From Bacteroidota bacterium (lineage in GTDB: Bacteria > Bacteroidota > Ignavibacteria > UBA10030): a stretch of DNA of 9,938 bases. The stretch's first letter is position 1; each line of letters opens with the position of its first letter. The position numbers were made by a program, and so were the translations under genes. The stretch spans positions 1 through 9,938 of the forward strand of contig DOWV01000092.1 in the NCBI GenBank assembly GCA_003519375.1. Reading direction: 5' to 3'. A model generated the notes under the pieces. That model did not search any database. It worked only from the letters and a program-made list of their open reading frames with translations, and had not been told where the DNA came from. Shown in pieces: positions 1 to 5,877 of the stretch.

Positions 1-3000
1 ACTGTTCCTCTCACATCGGGGCAGCATATCGATACTCTCAGGTTCGGAAATCGACTTTCAACCGTCGGTAGCGTTTGTGATTCACTGGGCGCAACGGCAA
101 CTAAGAGTCTCACCGGTGATTGCTGCTGGAGCATAAGTCTCACACAGCCATCCACTATCAGCGGGATAACAGGAATACAGTTCCTGCCTCTGTCCCCAAA
201 TACTTTTGTGCTCGGCAGTTCACAGCTGGGGAGCAGTTATACAAGCGGCTGGATATATGTAGCGAATACAATGAATCAATTCACTGTCAAAAGACTGAGC
301 GGCAATGTGCCGGCAGGACCATTACCAGATTTCTTCTCATTCTGTCTTAACAATCTTTCCAGCCCGCAGCACGTTGTTGTCAACTGGTTGAATGCCGCCA
401 ACGGTGTCGTTTGTTCGGACACGGTAGCATTGAATTGCGAAATTCCCTGCGTCACATTTAACAGGGATACAGTAATCTGCAACACCAATAATTACATACT
501 GCAGTATTCTTTTACGAATAATGCAACGTTTGCAATGAGCAGAATAGAAGTTGTACAGACCGTGCCGGCAGGAATCACGGTCACACCGCTGTCGGTTACC
601 ATCCCTTCGGTGGGTCCCGGCCTCAGCTCGGGTCTGCAGACGTTCACGATAAGCGGCGCATCGCCGAACACGACAGTCGCCATACATTTCAGATTCACAA
701 GCCCCGACTCGTGCTGCTTCTGTACTGACATTCTTTATGTCACGATTCCATCATGTATCTGCGAAGAAGTCGGTGCCAGCCTGAACACGGATCTCCTCAA
801 TTGCAGCGCATCCTTGAATATTGCGAATAGTTTCTCGGGCAACTATTTCACAGGAATCCATGTGACAGCCCTGGGCGGTACCACGTTCAGCAACTGGAAT
901 ACGAATAGTTCATCCAATTGGTATTCAACCAATACATTCGCAGCTAACAGTGTTCAGCTTGTCAATCTCGGGAACGGGATGGTCCCGTCAGGAAACTCCA
1001 GTGGCATACTCAATTTCGTGTTGACCGGCTATACAACATCAACGCAGAAGATTATCGTGGAATGGATGGTCAACGATTCCGTGAAATGTGTCGATACACT
1101 AACGACGCATTGCGTCCCTCCGCCGCCAACGATGGATTGTTCTCAATTGATCGATGAATCGCTGGTGTGTTTGCCGAACGGTACGTTCGTCTATAAATTC
1201 AAAGTCAAGAATAATTCCACAGACTCGACCACCGGGTTCCAGTTGAACCCTGTATCACCGTCATCATTGTCATTCAGCCCCAGTAATTTCAGCAACGTTT
1301 CTATCGGGCCTTCCATGATATCGCCCGAACAAACAGTCATCATCAGCGGAATAGGCCCGAATACGCAATTCTGTTTCGAAATTGCGCTTTACAGACACAT
1401 CGTGCAAAACGGTCAGCTGGAATACAGCTCGTGCTGTCACAGTGATACAATTTGCGTGACAACGCCGACGTGCGGTGTCCAGTTGGGCTCGATTTGCGGA
1501 ATCAAGTTCAACGACTTGAACGGCAACGGTGTGAAGGATGGGGGTGAGCCGGGAATTGCGAACTGGCAAATCAGCCTGGGCACGCCGGTGATTGCGTCAG
1601 TTCTGACTGATTCTCTCGGTCGCTATTGCTTCAACAACTTGTCTGCCGGGACGCACTTTGTTAAAGAGACAAACCAAATTGGATGGCAACAGACGCTCCC
1701 GATATTTCCGGGAACCTACACGATAACGCTCGCAGCGGGACAGGTCAAAGACTCCGTCAACTTCGGAAATCGACGGTCAACCGTACCGGGAGATACTTGC
1801 AGTTATCTGTGCAATCCTGACTTCGAAGATAAGCAGCTTGTTTATGCGGGGAGCCAGGGATTCTTCAATCAGGATTCCGTCCCATGCTGGAAGACAACAG
1901 CGATAGACCCTTCTTATGGCCACATTATAGAAGTCTGGGGCCACGGCTTTAACGGAGTGCCGGCATATTCGGGCAATCAGTTTATCGAACTGAATGCCAC
2001 GATGGTCGGGACACTGTATCAGGATTTCAATTCCGGGTCAGGCGGTTTGGTTGCGATTTCCTTTGCTCATCGTGGTCGTATTGGCTTCCTGGACTCAATG
2101 AGTGTTTCGATCGGACTTGCCAGTGGTGGCACACTTATCACCTTTGGACCATTTGTGGCGAATGACACGGCCTGGACGGTTCATGCAGTGCAGTATACGC
2201 TTCTTGCCGGAACAAATTACAGGTTGAGCTTCATTTCTCTCCCCGCAGGCGGTTCTTCAGCGGGCGGGAATTTTCTTGATGACATTCGTATCACGTGCCC
2301 GTCGTCGATTTGCGGTGTGAAATTCAATGACGTGAACGGTAACGGCGTGCAAGACGCGGGTGAGCTGGGGCTTCCGGACTGGTCGATCGGTCTGAACCAC
2401 CCAGGAATTCCCCCTGTCAGAACGAACAAAGACGGCAGCTACTGCTTCGATAACCTGCCGCCGGGGACATACATTGTCTCGGAGGTGATGCAAAACGGAT
2501 GGACGCAGACAGCCCCATCGGCTGGAACGTACTCGCTGACGCTGACATCGAACCAACACATCGACGGTATCAATTTCGGAAACAAACAAAGCTCCGCAGT
2601 GGGATGCGTAACACCACCTGACAGCATGGTCGCCTGGTGGCCGCTGGATGAAACGACCAGCTCGACGACGACGGACCTTGCCGGGTTCAACAACAGCGGC
2701 ATGCACATCAATGGTCCCATCCCGGTGCCTGCAAAGGTTTTGGGAGGATTACGGTTCGATGGACTAAATGATTATGTGGAAGTTCCCGATCATCCGGAGC
2801 TCAGAATCGGCAGAAGTGATTTTTCATTCGATGCGTGGATCCAGACCACCGATAGTATTGGTGTAAAAGACCTAGTCGACAAACGAACACTGGCAAGCGG
2901 CTATTTAGGATATTGCTTCTTCCTCACCGACGGTAAACTCAGCCTGCAATTGGCAAACGGATCGTATACGAACTATGTCTCGCCGCTCTTTGTTGCTAAC

Positions 3001-3585
3001 GGCAAGTGGAATCATATCGCCGTCACTGTCTCAAGAAAGGATCCGAATGGGATACTGTTCTATCTCAATGGCGTGCAAACGCCGCTGGGCGATCCAACAA
3101 CACACCAGGCTTCACTTGACAATAATGGTCCGTTGCGGATCGGCAGCCAGTCGTTCCAGGATGGCTTCCTGTTCAAAGGAGTCCTGGATGAGATTGAACT
3201 GTTCAACTGTGTCGTGACCCCCGCAGAAATTGGAGCGATCTATTCTGCCGGCAGCTCTGGAAAGTGTAAACCGACCATCCCCACTTCGACAGGTGGGGGC
3301 ACTACCGGTAATGCTTTGGCCCGGCGATTCCTCCTGGGACAGAATTACCCCAATCCGTTCAATCCGACGACGCAGATCTCCTATGAACTCCCCTCGGCAG
3401 AATACGTGAGCCTTCGGGTCTATGGTTCGCTCGGTCAACTCGTCGCGGTGCTCGTCGACGACCGGCGAGCGGCAGGAGCTCATACGGTCACGTTCCGTGC
3501 AACCGATCTTCCGAGCGGAATGTACTTCTACCGCTTGATCGCGGGTACATTCCAGCAGACGCGCAGACTGATCTTGCTGAAATAA
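1..3585 (+). CDS. Modular secreted/surface protein with SdrD-B-like, DUF642-like and LamG domains and a T9SS type A sorting domain (5' partial)
   Basis: The frame is open from base 1, so the true start lies to the left; the GTG at 208 is internal. The visible 1194 residues contain, in order: the tail of an SdrD-B-like module (1-21, ending FGNRLST); four Cys-bounded modules of about 100-120 residues that alternate in type (about 41-146, 150-252, 253-371, 378-491); an SdrD-B-like module (496-593, GIKFNDLNGNGVKD to FGNRRST); a jelly-roll/DUF642-like domain (599-768, with CNPDFED, GFNGVPAYSGNQFIELNA and LYQDF); another SdrD-B-like module (769-864); a LamG/concanavalin-like domain (875-1080, VAWWPLDE and LRFDGLNDYVEVP); and a T9SS type A C-terminal domain (1106-1194, QNYPNPFNPTT, ending GMYFYRLIAG and RRLILLK). 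By family knowledge the last domain directs export through the T9SS and surface attachment or release. The SdrD-B, LamG and jelly-roll folds suggest an adhesin or polysaccharide-binding role, but no catalytic domain is visible and the ligand is unknown. Confidence 0.95.
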   Translation, partial: TVPLTSGQHIDTLRFGNRLSTVGSVCDSLGATATKSLTGDCCWSISLTQPSTISGITGIQFLPLSPNTFVLGSSQLGSSYTSGWIYVANTMNQFTVKRLSGNVPAGPLPDFFSFCLNNLSSPQHVVVNWLNAANGVVCSDTVALNCEIPCVTFNRDTVICNTNNYILQYSFTNNATFAMSRIEVVQTVPAGITVTPLSVTIPSVGPGLSSGLQTFTISGASPNTTVAIHFRFTSPDSCCFCTDILYVTIPSCICEEVGASLNTDLLNCSASLNIANSFSGNYFTGIHVTALGGTTFSNWNTNSSSNWYSTNTFAANSVQLVNLGNGMVPSGNSSGILNFVLTGYTTSTQKIIVEWMVNDSVKCVDTLTTHCVPPPPTMDCSQLIDESLVCLPNGTFVYKFKVKNNSTDSTTGFQLNPVSPSSLSFSPSNFSNVSIGPSMISPEQTVIISGIGPNTQFCFEIALYRHIVQNGQLEYSSCCHSDTICVTTPTCGVQLGSICGIKFNDLNGNGVKDGGEPGIANWQISLGTPVIASVLTDSLGRYCFNNLSAGTHFVKETNQIGWQQTLPIFPGTYTITLAAGQVKDSVNFGNRRSTVPGDTCSYLCNPDFEDKQLVYAGSQGFFNQDSVPCWKTTAIDPSYGHIIEVWGHGFNGVPAYSGNQFIELNATMVGTLYQDFNSGSGGLVAISFAHRGRIGFLDSMSVSIGLASGGTLITFGPFVANDTAWTVHAVQYTLLAGTNYRLSFISLPAGGSSAGGNFLDDIRITCPSSICGVKFNDVNGNGVQDAGELGLPDWSIGLNHPGIPPVRTNKDGSYCFDNLPPGTYIVSEVMQNGWTQTAPSAGTYSLTLTSNQHIDGINFGNKQSSAVGCVTPPDSMVAWWPLDETTSSTTTDLAGFNNSGMHINGPIPVPAKVLGGLRFDGLNDYVEVPDHPELRIGRSDFSFDAWIQTTDSIGVKDLVDKRTLASGYLGYCFFLTDGKLSLQLANGSYTNYVSPLFVANGKWNHIAVTVSRKDPNGILFYLNGVQTPLGDPTTHQASLDNNGPLRIGSQSFQDGFLFKGVLDEIELFNCVVTPAEIGAIYSAGSSGKCKPTIPTSTGGGTTGNALARRFLLGQNYPNPFNPTTQISYELPSAEYVSLRVYGSLGQLVAVLVDDRRAAGAHTVTFRATDLPSGMYFYRLIAGTFQQTRRLILLK

Positions 3586-3610
3586 GCGAACGCTAAACGG
3601 TTCCGATCTT

Positions 3611-3655
3611 GTTGGGTGAGGAGTAGGTGCTCCCCGCTCCAAGCCCAACGGTTTT
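3611..3655 (+). terminator. Hairpin after the T9SS-substrate gene, possible terminator
   Basis: GTTGGG (3611-3616) pairs with CCCAAC (3644-3649). An inner stem, GGAG with CTCC, lies around TAGGTG. A short TTTT (3652-3655) follows after GG. It lies 25 bases past the stop codon of the large gene, so termination is plausible, but the T tract is short and the 3' arm is also the left R-like box of the attC-like segment. The two readings compete. Confidence 0.35.
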
Positions 3656-3724
3656 AACGTCAGAGAAGCGTCGAGCGGGCGCCGCATCAAACGACATGCG
3701 CCCACCATCATAACAATGTTAGGC
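3643..3724 (+). other. attC-like recombination site candidate
   Basis: The left end GCCCAAC (3643-3649) fits the integron R'' consensus RYYYAAC, and the right end GTTAGGC (3718-3724) fits the R' consensus GTTRRRY. The two ends can pair at 6 of 7 positions. Just inside, TTTTA (3652-3656) can pair with TAACA (3711-3715) at 4 of 5 positions. The centre holds a GGGCGC/GCGCCC stem (3677-3682 with 3698-3703). The right box ends 7 bases before the ATG at 3732, as in a gene cassette. Against it, the inner L-like boxes are poor, the internal loop is very asymmetric, and no second site or integrase is visible. This is inferred from short motifs only. Confidence 0.3.
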
Positions 3725-3731
3725 TCAACAA

Positions 3732-4508
3732 ATGCAAACAAACACACTCTCAAAACAATGGCCTTCTCCCCGAGCGATTATTGCAATAACCGTTCTCATA
3801 GTATTCGGCAGCGGATATTGTCTCTCTCAGTCTCACAAAACAGGAAGCACAGTGAAAGCAACAACTGCTCATGTCCAAACAAAACCTGCGGCATCTGTTT
3901 ATCTGGCGAAAAATGATCCTACATGTATCTCAATTAAAGGTCGAACGGTCACCGATCTGAAGCAGTCCTCAGAGAGATCAGATCCGGAATCGGCTGAGAA
4001 TAAGTTAATGGCTGCACAGATACAAAAATGGACAGAAGAGAAGAAAAATGAATTGCAGGCTTTAGGTGAACAATCCATTAAGGACTATGTGGCTCAGACT
4101 CATTTTGACGTCGGGATATTTGTGATGGTCTTTAATGAATTATGGAAAATGGGTGAAAAGAAAATTGCTGAAGAGACGGATATCCGGGTACGACACCTCG
4201 GCGGAGATACATATGCAGCTGAGTTCTGGGAAGATGGTCTTGCTGCAAATTCAGAAGCAAACGCTGTGATTCGGGCCCATGAATTGGCGGCGAGTGAGTA
4301 TGCCAGGAAACATCCGGAGAGCGGAATTGGGGATGTCACAGTTATCAAAGAGACATTTGCCAACGTTCGGAAATCTATCAAGGCTGGTAAGCAGGAACGA
4401 TACACTAAAATGGTGGCGCTCCTTTATACGCGAGAAAAAGACGGCTCGATTGCTTTTCACGACCCGGGTCAGCCGATGATTGATTTTGTCAAAAACAACA
4501 GCAAGTGA
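3732..4508 (+). CDS. Exported protein of unknown function (intact copy of a tandem pair)
   Basis: This 258-residue protein has a short basic N-terminus and a hydrophobic segment at about residues 14-32 (AIIAITVLIVFGSGYCLSQS), which looks like a signal peptide or a single membrane anchor. A cysteine in that region does not form a good lipobox. The rest is charged and probably mostly helical, with stretches such as WTEEKKNELQALGEQ and IRAHELAASEYARKHPES. No known domain was recognised. The ATG at 3732 is the first in frame and precedes the hydrophobic segment; only GGCTCAACAA lies upstream, with no Shine-Dalgarno sequence, which is common in this phylum. The segment ISIKGRTVTDLKQSS...DPESAENKL is repeated in the following gene, so the two are paralogues. 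The pair abuts an attC-like segment on the left. The product is probably periplasmic or membrane-anchored, and its role is unknown. Confidence 0.8.
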   Translation: MQTNTLSKQWPSPRAIIAITVLIVFGSGYCLSQSHKTGSTVKATTAHVQTKPAASVYLAKNDPTCISIKGRTVTDLKQSSERSDPESAENKLMAAQIQKWTEEKKNELQALGEQSIKDYVAQTHFDVGIFVMVFNELWKMGEKKIAEETDIRVRHLGGDTYAAEFWEDGLAANSEANAVIRAHELAASEYARKHPESGIGDVTVIKETFANVRKSIKAGKQERYTKMVALLYTREKDGSIAFHDPGQPMIDFVKNNSK

Positions 4509-4896
4509 AGAACAATGAAACAGTAAACCGTAATTATGATACTCCGGCGATGCTCGCATCTGTGATGCGACGAGAAATCTGCGTGATCTTGATCGCACTG
4601 CTCTTTGGTTCAGTCGGTACAGGATATGGTTGTTCTCAGTCTGCTAACAAGACAATGCTCCGCCATATAGAAAGAAATGACCTACTATCCATGACAATTA
4701 AAGGTCGGGCAATAGCCGATCTGAAGCGCTCTGCAGATCCAGAGTCGGCTGAGACTAGATTGATTGCTCCCAAAACAGAAGCATTGACACAAGAGAAGAA
4801 GGATAGCTTGGAGGTTTGTTGGTAAGATCAATCAACGACTACAAGCAACAATTCATTTACGATGCATCCCACATTGTCCCCACGATCTTGTTGTAG
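4505..4896 (+). pseudogene. Frameshifted, truncated tandem paralogue of the preceding exported protein
   Basis: A reading frame from GTG 4505 (overlapping the previous stop), or more likely from ATG 4550 or 4565, gives a signal-like N-terminus (VILIALLFGSVGTGYGCSQS) and then TIKGRAIADLKRSADPESAET and TQEKKDSLEVCW before TAA at 4823. This matches the upstream protein (SIKGRTVTDLKQSS, DPESAEN, EEKKNELQALG). Directly after the stop, but in frame 1, translation continues as RSINDYKQQFIYDASHIV to TAG at 4894-4896, matching QSIKDYVAQTHFDVGIFV of the intact copy. Losing one base near 4823-4824 explains the shift exactly: EVCW-x-RS aligns with QALG-E-QS without a gap. Similarity fades after about 4880 and the C-terminal half is absent. 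The upstream part might still make a short 85-106 residue peptide, but decay of a tandem duplicate is the simpler reading. Confidence 0.75.
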
Positions 4897-5001
4897 CGAG
4901 GCAGAGGCTTGAATGGCTAGACCGTTACTTTGGGCTCGCGAAGTTGAAATGATTTCCCGAACCATCACCTGATCCTCGAATGCTTCAAGAATAAGAAAAT
5001 G

Positions 5002-5030
5002 AAAAACCCCCGATTACTCGGGGGTTTTTT
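5002..5030 (+). terminator. Strong Rho-independent-type terminator, probably bidirectional
   Basis: A perfect 12-bp stem, AAAAACCCCCGA (5002-5013) with TCGGGGGTTTTT (5018-5029), closes on a TTAC loop and is followed by a further T. The mirrored A and T tracts mean it could stop transcription on either strand. It ends the exported-gene region from the left and also lies downstream, on the minus strand, of a tRNA-3'-end-like sequence at 5031-5045. Confidence 0.85.
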
Positions 5031-5057
5031 GTGCCCGGAACAGGACCGTTCGACTCT

Positions 5058-5092
5058 CCCTCGACTCGCTCACTACGTTCGCTCGCTCGGGA
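5058..5092. repeat. REP-like palindrome, copy 1
   Basis: CCCTCGACTCGCTC at the left faces CGCTCGCTCGGG at the right, giving an imperfect inverted repeat around ACTACGTT. A larger imperfect stem outside it joins CAGGACCGT (5041-5049) to ACGGTTCCTG (5099-5108). Palindromes with cores of the form CTTCGACT...GCTCAGG are, to my knowledge, scattered between genes in many bacteria; family membership here is by eye. Confidence 0.65.
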
Positions 5093-5111
5093 TCGCTCAC
5101 GGTTCCTGCCT

Positions 5112-5162
5112 TAGAAGCAAAGAAGGGTCGCGAACATCGCGACCCTCTCTGGTGCCCGGAAC
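5112..5162. repeat. 51-base direct repeat with GGGTCGCGA hairpin, copy 1
   Basis: It starts TAGAAGCAAAGAAGG and ends GTGCCCGGAAC. It holds a perfect 10-bp stem, AGGGTCGCGA (5124-5133) with TCGCGACCCT (5137-5146), on an ACA loop. It matches 5383-5433 at 49 of 51 positions, with both differences in or beside the loop. On the minus strand the hairpin is followed by TTCTTTGCTTC, a weak T-rich tail, so terminator function in that direction is possible. Confidence 0.85.
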
Positions 5163-5201
5163 CCCTCGACTCACTCGCGGGCAACGCTCGTTCGCTCGGG
5201 G
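5162..5201. repeat. REP-like palindrome, copy 2
   Basis: CCCCTCGACTCACTCG faces CGTTCGCTCGGGG. It is the same design as copy 1 but begins directly after the second GTGCCCGGAA, with only a C between them. The centre differs (CGGGCAACG), so the arms are conserved better than the loop. Confidence 0.65.
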
Positions 5202-5233
5202 CAGGTCTCGCCACAAAGCGGCGGGATTTGGTA

Positions 5234-5252
5234 AGGGTCGCAGCGCGACCCT
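5234..5252. repeat. Third GGGTCGC hairpin
   Basis: AGGGTCGC (5234-5241) pairs with GCGACCCT (5245-5252) on an AGC loop. The stem matches the two 51-base repeats but lacks their flanking TAGAAGCAAAG and CTCTGGTGCCCGG. It looks like a shortened or older copy of the same hairpin. Confidence 0.7.
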
Positions 5253-5290
5253 CACTCAACAGGACATACGCTCAGTTGCGATGACGAGTG

Positions 5291-5327
5291 GAAACAAAAG
5301 ACCTCCATGAAGGAGGTCTTTTGTTTC
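5291..5327. terminator. Perfect 16-bp hairpin, bidirectional terminator candidate
   Basis: GAAACAAAAGACCTCC (5291-5306) pairs without mismatch with GGAGGTCTTTTGTTTC (5312-5327) on an ATGAA loop. The T-rich arms on both strands suit bidirectional termination. The third GTGCCCGGAA unit begins 2 bases later, at 5330. Confidence 0.75.
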
Positions 5328-5338
5328 GAGTGCCCGGA

Positions 5339-5376
5339 ATCCTTCGACTCGGTCGCTTCGCTCCCTCGCTCAGGAT
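5339..5376. repeat. REP-like palindrome, copy 3
   Basis: ATCCTTCGACTCGGTCGC faces CCCTCGCTCAGGAT. The terminal ATCC and GGAT pair exactly. It begins at the last base of the third GTGCCCGGAA. This copy is closest to the widespread CCTTCGACT...GCTCAGG form. Confidence 0.65.
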
Positions 5377-5382
5377 GTACCC

Positions 5383-5433
5383 TAGAAGCAAAGAAGGGTC
5401 GCGAAAAACGCGACCCTCTCTGGTGCCCGGAAC
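5383..5433. repeat. 51-base direct repeat with GGGTCGCG hairpin, copy 2
   Basis: This is the partner of the repeat at 5112-5162. The stem is AGGGTCGCG (5395-5403) with CGCGACCCT (5409-5417) on an AAAAA loop. The near-identity of the two copies points to recent duplication, or to strong constraint on the stem and its flanks. Confidence 0.85.
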
Positions 5434-5437
5434 AGGA
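5421..5437 (-). other. tRNA 3'-end-like remnant (no tRNA body)
   Basis: On the minus strand this reads TCCTGTTCCGGGCACCA. It fits tRNA geometry: one T-loop base, CCTGT as T-stem 3' arm, TCCGGGC as acceptor 3' arm, discriminator A and encoded CCA. A partner acceptor GCCCGGA is typical of some tRNA-Leu genes. The T loop (TTCGANT), anticodon arm and 5' acceptor are missing from the adjoining sequence, so it cannot be a working tRNA. Shorter versions lie at 5031-5045, 5150-5162 and 5330-5339. Each is followed on the minus strand by a hairpin, as tRNA genes often are by a terminator. The tRNA origin is inferred. Confidence 0.4.
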
Positions 5438-5575
5438 ACTATACACAACTCACACATCTGTACCGGGTGTTTGAAATGGCGTTGAAAGCCCCAAAATCAT
5501 AATTGATCGATTCGCCTTGCTTCCGACTATGAACACTCGTTAGTCACTGGAGCCAAAGGTCGCACCTGGATGAGG

Positions 5576-5875
5576 TTAGCGGTTACACTTTCGTTCATCG
5601 ATTTCTTTTCCTGCAAATTTACCGCTCTTGAGAGTTCCTACAACACAAAACATGCCGATAGTGGAGTTGATGTCGTTGACGTCAGCAAGATGCCGGGCCA
5701 TTGTGATATCAAAACCACGCTCATAGATCCCTAGAGCCAGTTCCCCGTTCTCCAGGCTGCGGCGAAAAGCGGGAAATGCAGATGCATGCTGCTTCTGAAC
5801 CAAGGCTGTTGAAGCAGGGAAATACTGAGCAACTGTTGCATTCGTAGAATAGCCCCGAGACGAGGGGCTCTTCGT
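5576..5875 (-). pseudogene. Start-less open frame, possible gene remnant
   Basis: On the minus strand the frame is open for 99 codons between an in-frame TAA (5876-5878) and the stop at 5576-5578. It has no ATG near its 5' end; the nearest alternative is TTG at 5801-5803, giving 75 residues (MVQKQHASAFPAFRR...). The peptide contains ALGIYERGFDITMARHLA and VVGTLKSGKFAGKE, with ordinary protein-like composition, but no family was recognised. The 5' part runs through the 5851-5869 hairpin, which argues against an intact gene. It may be the tail of a lost gene or chance. Confidence 0.2.
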
Positions 5876-5877
5876 TT
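5851..5877 (+). terminator. Weak terminator-like hairpin
   Basis: AGCCCC (5851-5856) pairs with GGGGCT (5864-5869) around GAGACGA, followed by CTTCGTTT. The stem is short and the T tract interrupted. No plus-strand gene upstream needs it, so its role is uncertain. Confidence 0.35.

Larger units (their letters stand above)
5031..5437. repeat. Composite array of hairpins, palindromes and GTGCCCGGAA units
   Basis: GTGCCCGGAA occurs four times (5031-5040, 5152-5161, 5330-5339, 5423-5432). Each copy lies within a few bases after a hairpin: the 5002-5029 stem, the two GGGTCGCG hairpins and the 5291-5327 stem. Three of the four copies are followed by a palindrome rich in CTCGACTCGCT and CGCTCGG. 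The repeating order is hairpin, GTGCCCGGAA, palindrome, next hairpin. Open frames through this block are low-complexity readings of repeats and are not called as genes. The order suggests repeated insertion or duplication at one site. Confidence 0.85.

Noticed and set aside
2257..2706. 149-residue minus-strand ORF
   Set aside because: It is antisense to the well-supported SdrD-B-like and LamG coding region and has shadow-like, Arg-rich composition.
208..3585. GTG at 208 as the start of the large secreted protein
   Set aside because: The same frame is open to base 1 and encodes the tail of another SdrD-B-like module (ending FGNRLST), so the gene begins left of the window and no signal peptide follows 208.
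3112..3753. 213-residue minus-strand ORF
   Set aside because: It lies mainly across the LamG and T9SS sorting-domain coding sequence on the other strand, has no recognisable motif and Arg-rich composition typical of an antisense shadow.
4889..4952. Continuation of the pseudogene in a third frame (RQRLEWLDRYFGLAK)
   Set aside because: It vaguely resembles the intact copy near its NELWKM segment, but the match is too weak to extend the pseudogene past the TAG at 4894-4896.
5031..5437. CRISPR array
   Set aside because: The repeats are unevenly spaced (121, 178 and 93 bases), contain several different hairpins, and the intervening sequences share palindromes instead of being unique spacers.
4999..5485. 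Several 60-100 residue ORFs on both strands through the repeat array
   Set aside because: They translate inverted repeats and terminator stems, giving the same fragments (such as SRPFFAS) on repeated units. They overlap each other and have no independent support.
5421..5506. A complete minus-strand tRNA
   Set aside because: Only the 3' end matches tRNA geometry. No TTCGANT T loop, anticodon arm or matching 5' acceptor GCCCGGA was found in the expected length.
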